Shown: positions 56,223-64,000 of the stretch, piece after piece
Position numbering within the stretch: the first letter of the stretch is position 1
How the letters are laid out: each line of letters begins with the position of its first letter
Notes under the pieces: model-generated
Seen by the model: the letters and a program-made list of their open reading frames with translations, nothing else
Database searches by the model: none
Told to the model about the DNA's origin: nothing
Program-made: the position numbers and the translations under genes
Assembly (NCBI GenBank): GCA_028641055.1
Contig: CM054061.1
Coordinates: 121,053,926-121,117,925 of the forward strand
Length of the DNA: 64,000 nucleotides
DNA from: Alopecurus myosuroides
Lineage: Eukaryota > Streptophyta > Magnoliopsida > Poales > Poaceae
Reading direction: 5' to 3'

Positions 56223-59200
56223 ATGGATGCACGGCAGCGATGGATGTACGGTGACCGACGCACCTCCGAGTATATGGCAGGCCTGAATGCATTTCTTGCT
56301 GTAGCTCAGGCGAACAAAGATAATGGCTTCATGTGTTGCCCATGTGTTGATTGTCGGAACGTCAGAGAACATTCTTCCGAAAGAATCCTTCACGGCCATC
56401 TACTTCGGAGAGGTTTCATGCCCAGCTATAATTGCTGGACCAAGCATGGAGAAAGAGGGGTTGTGATGGAAGACGATGAAGAAGAAGAAGAAGATCCTTT
56501 GTTCCCTGAATACGACGATACTGCAATGGAAGAGAATGCAGAAGAAGGAGGTGATCAAGAACAGGCATCAGAAGAGCCCGATGATGATCTTGGCCGAGTT
56601 ATTGCTGATGCAAGGGAAGACTGTGAAAATAGATTGGAGAGGTTGAAACTGGACAACATGTTACAGGATCACAAAAAATTGTTATACCCAAATTGCGAAG
56701 ATGGTAGCACAAAGCTCGGTACCACACTGGAGTTGCTGAAATGGAAGGCACAAAACGGTGTGACTGACAAGGCATTTGAGACTTTACTTCAACTAATGAA
56801 GCCAAAACTTCCAAAGGATAACGAATTGCCTGAGAGTACGTACGAAGCAAAGAAAGCTCTCTGCCCTCTAGGATTAGATGTGCAGAAGATACATGCATGC
56901 ATTAATGACTGCATTCTCTTCCGCGGTGAGAAGTACGAGAATTTGGATGAATGTCCGATATGCACTGCACTGCGGTATAAGATCAGAGCAGATGATCCTG
57001 GTGATGTTGACGGCGAGCCTCCCCGTAAGAGGGTTCCTGCTAAGGTGATGTGGTATGCTCCTATAATACCACGGCTGAAACGTCTGTTTAGAAACAAAGA
57101 GCATGCTAGGTTGTTGCGATGGCACAAAGAAGACCGTAAGAAAGATGGAAAGTTGAGGCACCCCGCCGATGGATCGCAGTGGAGAAACATCGAGAGAGAC
57201 TTTCCAGACTTTGCAGGAGAGGCGAGAAACTTATGGTTTGGTCTAAGTACAGATGGCTTTAATCCTTTTGGGGAGCAGAGCTCCAGTCATAGCACTTGGC
57301 CTGTAACTCTATGTATGTACAACCTTCCTCCTTGGTTGTGCATGAAGCGCAAGTTCATTATGATGCCAGTTCTCATCCAAGGCCCGAGGCAACCTGGCAA
57401 CGACATTGATGTGTATCTAAGGCCATTAGTGGAAGAACTCTTAGAACTGTGGGGCAAACCAGGTGTACGTGTGTGGGATGAGAACGAACAAAAGCCATTT
57501 GACCTACGGGCGTTGCTTTTCGTGACCATCAATGATTGGCCAGCTCTTAGTAACATTTCCGGTCATACAAACAAGGGATACAATGCATGCACACACTGTT
57601 TAGATAAGACTGACAGTGTTTTTTTGGATAAATGTAAAAAGGTTGTATACCTGGGGCATCGTAGATTTCTTCCGATCAAGCATCCCTTAAGGAAAAAAGG
57701 AGGAAAGCATTTCAGAGGTGAGGCAGATAACCGAAAGAAGCCTGAGCTCCGTAGTGGTAATGATATATTCGATATGGTCAAGGACCTAGAAGTAATCTTT
57801 GGTAAGGCTGCTGGCAGCCAACCAGTTCCGTACGGCCCTGATAAGAGGGCACCCATGTGGAAGAAGAAATCTATATTTTGGGAGCTACCCTATTGGAAAG
57901 TTTTAGATGTCCGGTCTTCGATCGACGTGATGCACGTGACAAAGAATCTATGTGTCAATCTGCTATGCTTCCTGGGCGTGTATGGGAAGTCAAAAGATAC
58001 GCCTGAAGCACGGGAGGACCAGCAACGTATGAAAGACCCAAGCAACAAGCACACAGATACAGGGCGCCATTCCTTAAGCAGCTACGCTCTTACTAAAGCA
58101 GAGAAGGAAATATTCTTTGAAGTCATTTACAGTATCAAGGTTCCGTCTGGCTTCTCGTCGAATATAAAGGGGATAATAAACATGGCAGAGAAAAAATTCC
58201 AAAACCTGAAGTCTCATGACTGCCACGTGATTATGACGCAATTGCTTCCGATTGCATTGAGGGGGCTTCTACCGGAAAATGTTCGAGTACCCATTGTGAA
58301 GCTATGTGCATTCATGAACGCAATATCTCAGAAGGTAATCGATCCAGAAAGTCTGACAAGATTACAGAGGGATGTGGTCCAGTGTCTTGTTAGTTTTGAG
58401 TTGGTGTTCCCACCATCCTTCTTCAACATTATGACTCATCTCCTGGTTCACCTATGTGAAGAGATTCATATTCTTGGTCCGGTATTTCTACACAATATGT
58501 TCCCCTTTGAGAGGTTCATGGGAGTCTTGAAGAAATATGTTCATAACCGTGCTAGGCCAGAAGGAAGCATCTCGAAGGGCTATGGAACAGAGGAGGTCAT
58601 TGGGTTCTGTGTTGACTTTATTCCCGACCTTAAGACAATTGGTGTTCCTGAATCGCGGCATGAGGGGAGACTGAGGGGAAAAGGAACGCTGGGAAAGAAA
58701 ACAATGATACCTAGGGACGGGCATTCTTTGACCAAAGCACACTACACAGTTCTACAAAATTCTATGTTCATGGCTACGTATGTCGAGGAACACAAGAATA
58801 TTGTACGGTCTGCAAACCCGGGGAAGGATGACTCATGGATTAAACGCGAACACATGGAGACTTTCGGAAGTTGGTTGCAAACACGTCTTATAAATGACAC
58901 CACTGTTGAAGATCAGCTATACATGTTGGCAGGGTCACCATCTTCGACTATTGGGAGTTTTCAAGGGTACGAGATAAATGGAAATACATTTTACACGAGC
59001 TCCCAAGATAAGAAGAGCACCAACCAAAACAGTGGTGTCCGCTTTGATACAACAAACGAGAATGGAAAAACTGACACATACTATGGTTACATAAAGGAGA
59101 TATGGGAACTTGACTATGGACCTTCTTTTAAGGTCCCTTTGTTCAAGTGCAAATGGGTCAACCTGAATGGAGAAGGGGTAAAGGTAGACCCGCTTTATGG

Positions 59201-59525
59201 AATGACAACAGTGGATCTCAACTGTATTGGTTACAATGACGAACCATTCGTTCTAGCCAATGATGTGGCTCAGGTCTTCTATGTGAAGGACATGTCTTCC
59301 AGACCGAAGAAAAGAAAAAATAAGGGAACAATTTCATCATACGATGAGCCGAAGCGTCACATAGTTCTCTCAGGGAAAAGGAACATTGTGGGAATCGAGG
59401 ACACGACAGACATGTCAGAAGATTATAATAAGTTTGTTGAAATTCCACCCTTCACAGTGAAATCTGACCCTACCATCCCGTTAAATAATGAAGATGCTCC
59501 ATGGTTACGGCCGAAGCGATCATAA
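56223..59525 (+). CDS. TNP2-type CACTA transposase, intact
   Basis: The frame is open from 56157 to 59525. I prefer the ATG at 56223 (MDARQRWMYGD) because a polypyrimidine-poor but plausible acceptor (ATGATGCAG) ends just before it, giving 1100 residues. Domains: N-terminal transposase-associated region with WMYGDRRTSEYMAGLNAFL, CPCVDC and HLLRRGFMPSYNCW; an acidic linker; the transposase_21 core with NLWFGLSTDGFNPFG, NDIDVYLRPLVEELLELWG, LLFVTINDWPALSNISGHTN and CTHC, then SSIDVMHVTKNLCVNLLCFL; a DUF4218-like part with CHVIMTQLLPIALRGLLPEN and FPFERFMGVLKKYVHNRARP; and a C-terminal DUF4216-like part with TYYGYIKEIWELDYG and VPLFKCKWVNL. No stop or frameshift. The enzyme would bind the element ends and cut them. 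Some further introns cannot be excluded. Confidence 0.88.
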   Translation: MDARQRWMYGDRRTSEYMAGLNAFLAVAQANKDNGFMCCPCVDCRNVREHSSERILHGHLLRRGFMPSYNCWTKHGERGVVMEDDEEEEEDPLFPEYDDTAMEENAEEGGDQEQASEEPDDDLGRVIADAREDCENRLERLKLDNMLQDHKKLLYPNCEDGSTKLGTTLELLKWKAQNGVTDKAFETLLQLMKPKLPKDNELPESTYEAKKALCPLGLDVQKIHACINDCILFRGEKYENLDECPICTALRYKIRADDPGDVDGEPPRKRVPAKVMWYAPIIPRLKRLFRNKEHARLLRWHKEDRKKDGKLRHPADGSQWRNIERDFPDFAGEARNLWFGLSTDGFNPFGEQSSSHSTWPVTLCMYNLPPWLCMKRKFIMMPVLIQGPRQPGNDIDVYLRPLVEELLELWGKPGVRVWDENEQKPFDLRALLFVTINDWPALSNISGHTNKGYNACTHCLDKTDSVFLDKCKKVVYLGHRRFLPIKHPLRKKGGKHFRGEADNRKKPELRSGNDIFDMVKDLEVIFGKAAGSQPVPYGPDKRAPMWKKKSIFWELPYWKVLDVRSSIDVMHVTKNLCVNLLCFLGVYGKSKDTPEAREDQQRMKDPSNKHTDTGRHSLSSYALTKAEKEIFFEVIYSIKVPSGFSSNIKGIINMAEKKFQNLKSHDCHVIMTQLLPIALRGLLPENVRVPIVKLCAFMNAISQKVIDPESLTRLQRDVVQCLVSFELVFPPSFFNIMTHLLVHLCEEIHILGPVFLHNMFPFERFMGVLKKYVHNRARPEGSISKGYGTEEVIGFCVDFIPDLKTIGVPESRHEGRLRGKGTLGKKTMIPRDGHSLTKAHYTVLQNSMFMATYVEEHKNIVRSANPGKDDSWIKREHMETFGSWLQTRLINDTTVEDQLYMLAGSPSSTIGSFQGYEINGNTFYTSSQDKKSTNQNSGVRFDTTNENGKTDTYYGYIKEIWELDYGPSFKVPLFKCKWVNLNGEGVKVDPLYGMTTVDLNCIGYNDEPFVLANDVAQVFYVKDMSSRPKKRKNKGTISSYDEPKRHIVLSGKRNIVGIEDTTDMSEDYNKFVEIPPFTVKSDPTIPLNNEDAPWLRPKRS

Positions 59526-59717
59526 GCAAGGGACACGAAGAAAATTCAGAAGACTAGATAGGGATGTTGTTGGTGATGTGTAATAATAAACGTGGAATAC
59601 ATGATCATAGTTCTTATAACGTAGTATGAACGAGATTTTGTTAACCAAAATGATATTTATACATATTATGTGATTATGAATGGAGTAGGTGCAAGTTTGA
59701 CCAATAATTTGTATTGA
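59526..59717. other. Transposase 3' untranslated region
   Basis: AT-rich. AATAATAAACG at 59582 is a possible polyadenylation region. The sequence changes to the captured DRM fragment at about 59718. Confidence 0.4.
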
Positions 59718-60465
59718 TCGGTGTTGAAGAACATGTTTCCCAATGGTGTTAATGTGGTGTCCTTATTCTCCGGTATTGGAGGAGGAGAGATAGCTTTGCA
59801 CAGGCTTGGCATCCACATGAAGACAGTGATTTCAGTTGAGATAGGTGAAGTTAATAGGAGGATTTTGAGGAGTTGGTGGGATCAGACACAAACTGGCACT
59901 TTAATTGAGATTGCCGACGTGAAGTCTCTCACTAATGATAGCGTACACGGAATGCAATTCATTCCAAATTGATACTGTGGGTTGCCACTTGTCGGTGTTG
60001 AAGAACATGTTTCCCAATGGTGTTAATGTGGTGTCCTTATTCTCCGGTATTGGAGGAGGAGAGATAGCTTTGCACAGGCTTGGCATCCACATGAAGACAG
60101 TGATTTCAGTTGAGATAGGTGAAGTTAATAGGAGGATTTTGAGGAGTTGGTGGGATCAGACACAAACTGGCACTTTAATTGAGATTGCCGACGTGAAGTC
60201 TCTCACTAATGATAGCGTACACGGAATGCAATTCATTCCAAATTGATACTGTGGGTTGCCACTTGTCGGTGTTGAAGAACATGTTTCCCAATGGTGTTAA
60301 TGTGGTGTCCTTATTCTCCGGTATTGGAGGAGGAGAGATAGCTTTGCACAGGCTTGGCATCCACATGAAGACAGTGATTTCAGTTGAGATAGGTGAAGTT
60401 AATAGGAGGATTTTGAGGGGTTGGTGGGATCAGACACAAACTGGCACTTTAATTGAGATTGCCGA
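59718..60465 (+). repeat. Captured DRM methyltransferase fragment, tandem triplicated (274-bp unit)
   Basis: Units begin at 59718, 59992 and 60266 (TCGGTGTTGAAGAACATG). The first two are full 274-bp units with no difference that I can see; the third stops after about 200 bp at GAGATTGCCGA and has one change (GAGGGGTTGG). Each encodes VNVVSLFSGIGGGEIALHRL, then GIHMKTVISVEIGEVNRRIL and RSWWDQTQTGTLIEIADVKS LT. This is the motif I SAM-binding segment and following part of plant DRM-type cytosine-5 methyltransferases. Because 274 is not a multiple of three and each full unit ends in a TGA after MQFIPN, the copies are not one protein. The catalytic Pro-Cys motif is absent, so no enzyme activity is expected. 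It lies in the same direction as the transposase and could be part of a read-through transcript. Confidence 0.85.
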
Positions 60466-60473
60466 GACAGATA

Positions 60474-60662
60474 TTGCAGGATTATAACTACTTTCGAGAT
60501 GTAGTATGTGTTGACACACGGTATAGAACAAGTGATTCTGGCAGGCCTCTATTGTTATTCATTGGAGTTAATCACCATAAACAACCCAAAAAAGTTTTGA
60601 CTGACTGCTTTACATCGATAGGGGATGCAGTTGCTTCTGCTTGGCCAGGGACTGTCCACCGC
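60474..60662 (+). pseudogene. Captured FAR1/MULE transposase fragment, internally deleted
   Basis: The frame reads QDYNYFRDVVCVDTRYRT, then SDSGRPLLLFIGVNHHKQ, then directly PKKVLTDCFTSIGDAVASAW and PGTVHR. In FAR1/FHY3-like (MULE-derived) proteins the first part carries the first catalytic Asp in VD.T, and the VLTD part lies about 40 residues later. The intervening segment is missing, perhaps a retained trace of two exons or a deletion. It follows the third DRM copy without spacer. Confidence 0.75.
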
Positions 60663-60682
60663 TCGGATATATATCTGTCAAC

Positions 60683-61362
60683 GTCAGTCCTGGCTGCTTG
60701 TTCATCCTCTAGAGTCTGCTCTGCTCTGCTCTACTGCTCGTTGCGGCTCAGGTTGGTAACGGTCCATGTTTGCGTATGCTTTGTGAACTTATGGTTTGAT
60801 TTGAGAATTTCAAAACTTTGATTTGATAATCTTTTGGCCGGAAGCACCTAGCAATATCTTTTAAACATTGTTTCTCTCCATATGCTATTTGTACTTCTCA
60901 TCGGCTGTAATGTTTCTCTACCTGATTCTACTTCTCCTCTGCCTAGTTTACAGATGTTTGCTCTTTTCTGTAGATGTTTCTACACTGTAAAATGGACATG
61001 TCCTGCGAAACATGCAGACAAGGCGCTGATCACCACTACTGGGACATGCCCATTTTACAGTTTAGAAACATCTACAGAAAAGAGCAAACATCTGTAAACT
61101 AGGCAGAGGAGAAGTAGAATCAGGTAGAGAAACATTAGAGACGATGAGAAGTACAAATAGCATAGGGAGAGAAACAAGGTTTAAAAGATATTGCTAGGTG
61201 CTTCCGGCCAAAAGATTATCAAATCAAAGTTTTGAAATTCTCAAATCAAACCATAAGTTCACAAAGCATACGCAAGCATGGACCGTTACCAACCTGAGCC
61301 GCAAGGAGCAGTAGAGCAGAGCAGAGCAGACTGTAGAGGATGGACAAGCAGCCAGGACTGAC
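60683..61362. repeat. Long inverted repeat, arms about 320 bp, 37-bp loop
   Basis: The left arm 60683-61003 (GTCAGTCCTGGCTGCTTGTT to AAATGGACATGTCC) is repeated in reverse complement at 61041-61362. The arms are nearly identical, with scattered single changes and a few small indels. A transcript across it would fold into a stem of about 320 bp. The left arm starts about 20 bp after the FAR1 fragment. It has no protein-coding similarity that I recognise. Confidence 0.9.
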
Positions 61363-62164
61363 ATCGACTCTAGAGGATGAACAAGCCACCCTACTTCTAC
61401 TATGAAAATGAGGCCCTAGCTCAAAAAAGTGTATGGGTGGAAATTTCCAGAAATTTGTATGACACAGAGCCGCTTTATAATTTGAATATAAATTTCCATA
61501 ATTTATATTCAAATTATATACAAATGAAAAAATAATTAATAGTTTCAATAGTTAGAATAATTATTTAGTTAAACGAAAAATGGATTTAAATTAGTTTTGC
61601 AAATTCTAGCATTTTTCATGTTGGAATTTTTGTCAAATTTGGAAGTATATAAAAGTTGTTAATGTGCAAACTTAACACTTTTCAAATTTTGGCGCTAAAA
61701 ATTTTTGGGCGCGCAGAGGTGCCACCGAAATTCGAAATTTGTTTTTGGTCCCGGGCCGTGGTACCAACCGGGACCAAAGGGCTCTAGTCCCGGTTGGTGG
61801 CACGGGCCGGGACTAAAGGCCCAAGTGTATAAAAAAGCGCGGCCCTCTCTCCAGGCCGAGCGGACACCCCAGGGGCGGGCACGAGTGGATATGGCTGGGC
61901 GAAGCCCTGCCGGCGGCGGGAACGAGTGGACAGATTCGCCGGCGGAACGCCGGCGGGGATGGACTAGGGGCACAGTAGGTTAGGGGAACACAACTTATAT
62001 TAAAAATAGGGCCAGGGGCCTTGCTTACATAGGGGCGGCGCGGCCACAGGCGGCCGGCCGTACTTGCATTAGGGGCGGCGGCGCGGCCACAGGCGGGCCG
62101 GCCGTTTCTTGGGGGGTAGCTAGCTAGGGGCGTTGTCTATAGATAATAGGGGGGCGGCGGCGAC
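61363..62164. other. CACTA spacer with internal subterminal-like repeats
   Basis: AT-rich to 61690. At 61745-61825 the words GGTCCCGGGCCGTGGTACCA, ACCGGGACCAAAGG and CTAGTCCCGGTTGGTGGCAC resemble CACTA subterminal repeats but sit 2 kb inside the element. 61830-62164 is GC-rich and probably the 3' UTR of the minus-strand gene. Confidence 0.5.
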
Positions 62165-63214
62165 CTAGTCGTCCTCGTCGTCGGAGAGGTGTACATAGGC
62201 GGGTGGCTGCCACAGGTGGGCAGGCGGCTGGGCCGGGCTCGCCGGGGGGGCCATCGGGGGCGCGTACGGCGGCGGCGGGGGCAGTACCTCCTGTGGCAGC
62301 GGCGGCGGCGGGGGCAGCTCCTCCTCCTGCTCCGGCGACCCCGGCGCCCAAACGCCGCCGGTCCAGGCCCAGGTCATGCCATACTCCAGGCCTGGTGGGA
62401 GCGGCTGCGGCTCCGGCATGTCCTCGGACGCCTCCAGCTCGGCGTTCATGGCCTGCCACCAGGGGATGGCAGGCTCGTTAGGGGGTGGCGGCGGCGGTGG
62501 CATGGCAGCGGCGTCGGCGGCGGCGGCGGCCACGACACGATGCCACCTCTTGATCTCGTCGTCGACGAGGGAGCGGCGGGAGCGCTCGCAGGCCTCCTCC
62601 AGTTGGGCCCGGAGCTCGGGGTCCGGCTCCCCGGAGAAGTCCTCCGGCTCGTCCACGAGGAGCCATAGCTCCCTCTCCCGGCCGGGCGCTGGCGGGGGGT
62701 AGTCGTCCACGTTGGCCTCGAGGGGGGCGGGGATGAAGGAGCGGCGGCGCTGCTCGTGCTCCTGCTCGAGCCAGGCGGCCCAGTAGGGGGAGCTGCGCGC
62801 GTAGATCCGCTCCCTGCGGACGGGGGCCGGCAGGAGCTCGCGGCGGCGCTCGATCTCCTCGAGCAGCGCCGCGCCGGTCGGGGCCGGCGGCACTGGGATC
62901 CGCTGGGGATTCAGGTGCCAACCGTCCGGGAGGTGCACGTCGTTGTAGAAGACCGGAGTGGCATTGTTCCAGTGCCACTCCGCCTCGTCCACCCGGACGT
63001 ACCTGCGGAACCGCTTGCCCGGGGGCGCGGCGCGGGGCGGCGGGCGTGCAGCCGGTGGTGGCGCGGGGACGCGCGGCACCCCGCCGAGGCGGACACCTCC
63101 AGGGCCGTAGCCGAAGGCCTCCGCCGGTGGGGGCGGGATGCGGCCGGCGCCGCTCGACGAGCCTCCGTCGTCGTTCCTTGGGCGCTTGCCGGAGTTCGAG
63201 AACCAGCGGGACAT
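62165..63214 (-). CDS. CACTA second gene, proline-rich protein
   Basis: Open on the minus strand from 63355, but the ATG at 63214 (MSRWFSNSGKRPRNDDGGSS) is preferred because a TTTAAA-containing palindrome (TCCTTTAAAAAGGA, 63281-63294) upstream could be the promoter. That gives 349 residues. The N-terminus has a basic patch; the middle is charged, with RRYVRVDEAEWHWNNATPVF, DVHLPDGWHLNP and YARSSPYWAAWLEQEHEQRR; the C-terminus is Pro-rich with runs of 5-8 Pro and ends HLSDDEDD. Similar proteins recur in Triticeae CACTA elements as the non-transposase gene (recall); their function is unknown, possibly a TNPA-like DNA-binding partner (inference). It is convergent with the transposase gene. Confidence 0.65.
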   Translation of the reverse strand: MSRWFSNSGKRPRNDDGGSSSGAGRIPPPPAEAFGYGPGGVRLGGVPRVPAPPPAARPPPRAAPPGKRFRRYVRVDEAEWHWNNATPVFYNDVHLPDGWHLNPQRIPVPPAPTGAALLEEIERRRELLPAPVRRERIYARSSPYWAAWLEQEHEQRRRSFIPAPLEANVDDYPPPAPGRERELWLLVDEPEDFSGEPDPELRAQLEEACERSRRSLVDDEIKRWHRVVAAAAADAAAMPPPPPPPNEPAIPWWQAMNAELEASEDMPEPQPLPPGLEYGMTWAWTGGVWAPGSPEQEEELPPPPPLPQEVLPPPPPYAPPMAPPASPAQPPAHLWQPPAYVHLSDDEDD

Positions 63215-63479
63215 GGTGGCGGCTAGGGTTGCTTTGCCAGGGAAGCGTCCGGGGTGGGTGGGTTGTACGGGCGGCGGGGGTCCTTTAAAAAGGACCCGGG
63301 GTGGGCTGGCATGCCAACCGGCGGCCTGGACGTGGCGGCGGTTGCAGGCGGCCATGAATGCGGGGAGCCGAGGCGTGGCGCGTGGGGAGTGGGGCGTGGG
63401 AAGCCGAGGCGGGGCGGGAAGACGAGGCGGGGCGGGAAGACGAGGCGGACAGCGGCCCTTTGACCGTCCTTCGGTCTTA

Positions 63480-63989
63480 GTTTAATGGACCAGGCGAACC
63501 AGCCACCAGGCCGCTGGCCAGTGGCCCCTGTTGACTGGCCATAATAACAGACGCGGGCCAGTGGGCCCTTCGAACCGTTGACTGTCCATAAATAAAAGAC
63601 GCGGGCCAGTGGGCCTTTTGACTAAAAAATGTGTCAGTGGGCTTAATTAAAGACGTGGGCCTGGAGCGGTTGGGGAAGGGGAGGCCGGTTGGCGATTGCG
63701 AGGCAGGAGAAAAAAAAACGAACAAAAAAAACCTGCCGCGGCAGGGAAAATGGGCGGACTTTATTCTTTTTTTAAGAAGGCATCCATCCCGGTCCCTAAA
63801 ACGAACCGGGACGAACTCCCTCGCGGTCCCTGGCCCAGAGTCGCCACGTGGGCCAGCCTTACCATCCCGGGTGCTGGCACAACCGGGACCAATGGGGAGG
63901 GCCATTTGTCCCGGCTAGCCCATCCCGGTTGCGCAACCGGGACAAATGGCCCTTACGACCCGGGACAAAAGGCCCTGTTTCCACTAGTG
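63480..63989 (-). repeat. CACTA right subterminal repeat array and TIR
   Basis: 63500-63660 has repeats of GCGGGCCAGTGGGCC type. 63785-63989 has CATCCCGGT, AACCGGGAC and TTTGTCCCGG words in both orientations, ending GTTTCCACTAGTG. The last 11 bases of the window (63990-64000) are the TSD and gypsy C. Confidence 0.85.
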
Positions 63990-64000
63990 CATGTGAGAGG

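Larger units (their letters stand above)
55677..63989 (+). mobile_element. Complete CACTA (En/Spm) DNA transposon, 8.3 kb
   Basis: Terminal inverted repeats CACTAGTGGAAACA at 55677-55690 and, inverted, at 63976-63989. Target duplication CAT at 55674-55676 and 63990-63992. Both subterminal regions are packed with CCGGGAC / GTCCCGG words in both orientations, the usual transposase-binding arrays. It carries a plus-strand TNP2-type transposase, captured gene fragments, a long inverted repeat and a minus-strand proline-rich second gene. It was inserted in the gag leader of gypsy C. Confidence 0.93.

Noticed and set aside
59718..60465. Direct repeats considered as a CRISPR-like array
   Set aside because: The units are contiguous 274-bp coding-derived duplications without spacers, in a plant transposon.
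59721..60487. Three small proteins encoded by the DRM repeat units as active methyltransferases
   Set aside because: They lack the catalytic Pro-Cys motif and most of the enzyme, and each full unit ends in a stop after about 80 residues.
60683..61362. Inverted repeat interpreted as a pri-miRNA gene
   Set aside because: Arms of about 320 bp are far longer than a typical plant miRNA stem, and no distinct mature region can be inferred; siRNA production is the better hypothesis.

Overview
The window is grass nuclear DNA, probably Pooideae and plausibly Triticeae or a close relative. The signs are a grass-type DUF1618 gene, an Angela-like copia LTR on the minus strand, two Tat-lineage Ty3/gypsy elements that carry spliced antisense genes, and a CACTA transposon ending in CACTAGTGGAAACA. 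There is no prokaryotic gene organisation. Almost everything downstream of about 12 kb is nested transposable-element sequence.

Layout. 1-2.2 kb: decayed minus-strand multi-exon gene resembling the plant mobile domain (aminotransferase-like) family. 3.7-5.3 kb: intact DUF1618 gene whose 3' half and 3' flank are duplicated at 12.4-14.2 kb. 5.9-12.4 kb: AT-rich intergenic DNA with a WD40 exon fragment, degenerate tandem repeats and a possible LINE 3' end. 13.6-14.1 kb: a 485-bp TRIM element with LTRs, PBS and TSD sits in the 3' flank of DUF1618 copy 2. 14.19-38.09 kb: one L1-type LINE footprint bounded by an 11-bp near-perfect target-site duplication; its left half is inverted and its right half direct. 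It is interrupted by a young Ty3/gypsy element (A, 18589-29179, LTRs differ at 2 of 455 positions), a copia Angela-like remnant (29812-34186) and a solo LTR (37378-37737). 39.0-39.4 kb: pseudogene of unknown family. 39.5-64 kb: minus-strand degenerate Ty3/gypsy element C, split by element B (40717-53679) and by a complete CACTA transposon (55677-63989, TSD CAT).

The most unusual content lies inside the CACTA element. Downstream of an intact TNP2-type transposase there are three near-identical 274-bp copies of a DRM-type cytosine methyltransferase fragment (SAM-binding motif SLFSGIGG). These are followed by a spliced-together FAR1/MULE transposase fragment and a long inverted repeat with two arms of about 320 bp. 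This is host-gene capture by a transposon, in this case a piece of a methyltransferase of the RNA-directed DNA methylation pathway, placed next to a potential hairpin RNA source.

The insertion order can be read from interrupted reading frames and TSDs. The DUF1618 duplication predates both the LINE and the TRIM. Gypsy A, the Angela-like element and the solo LTR entered the LINE. Gypsy B and the CACTA entered gypsy C. All calls come from reading the sequence; no database search was run.
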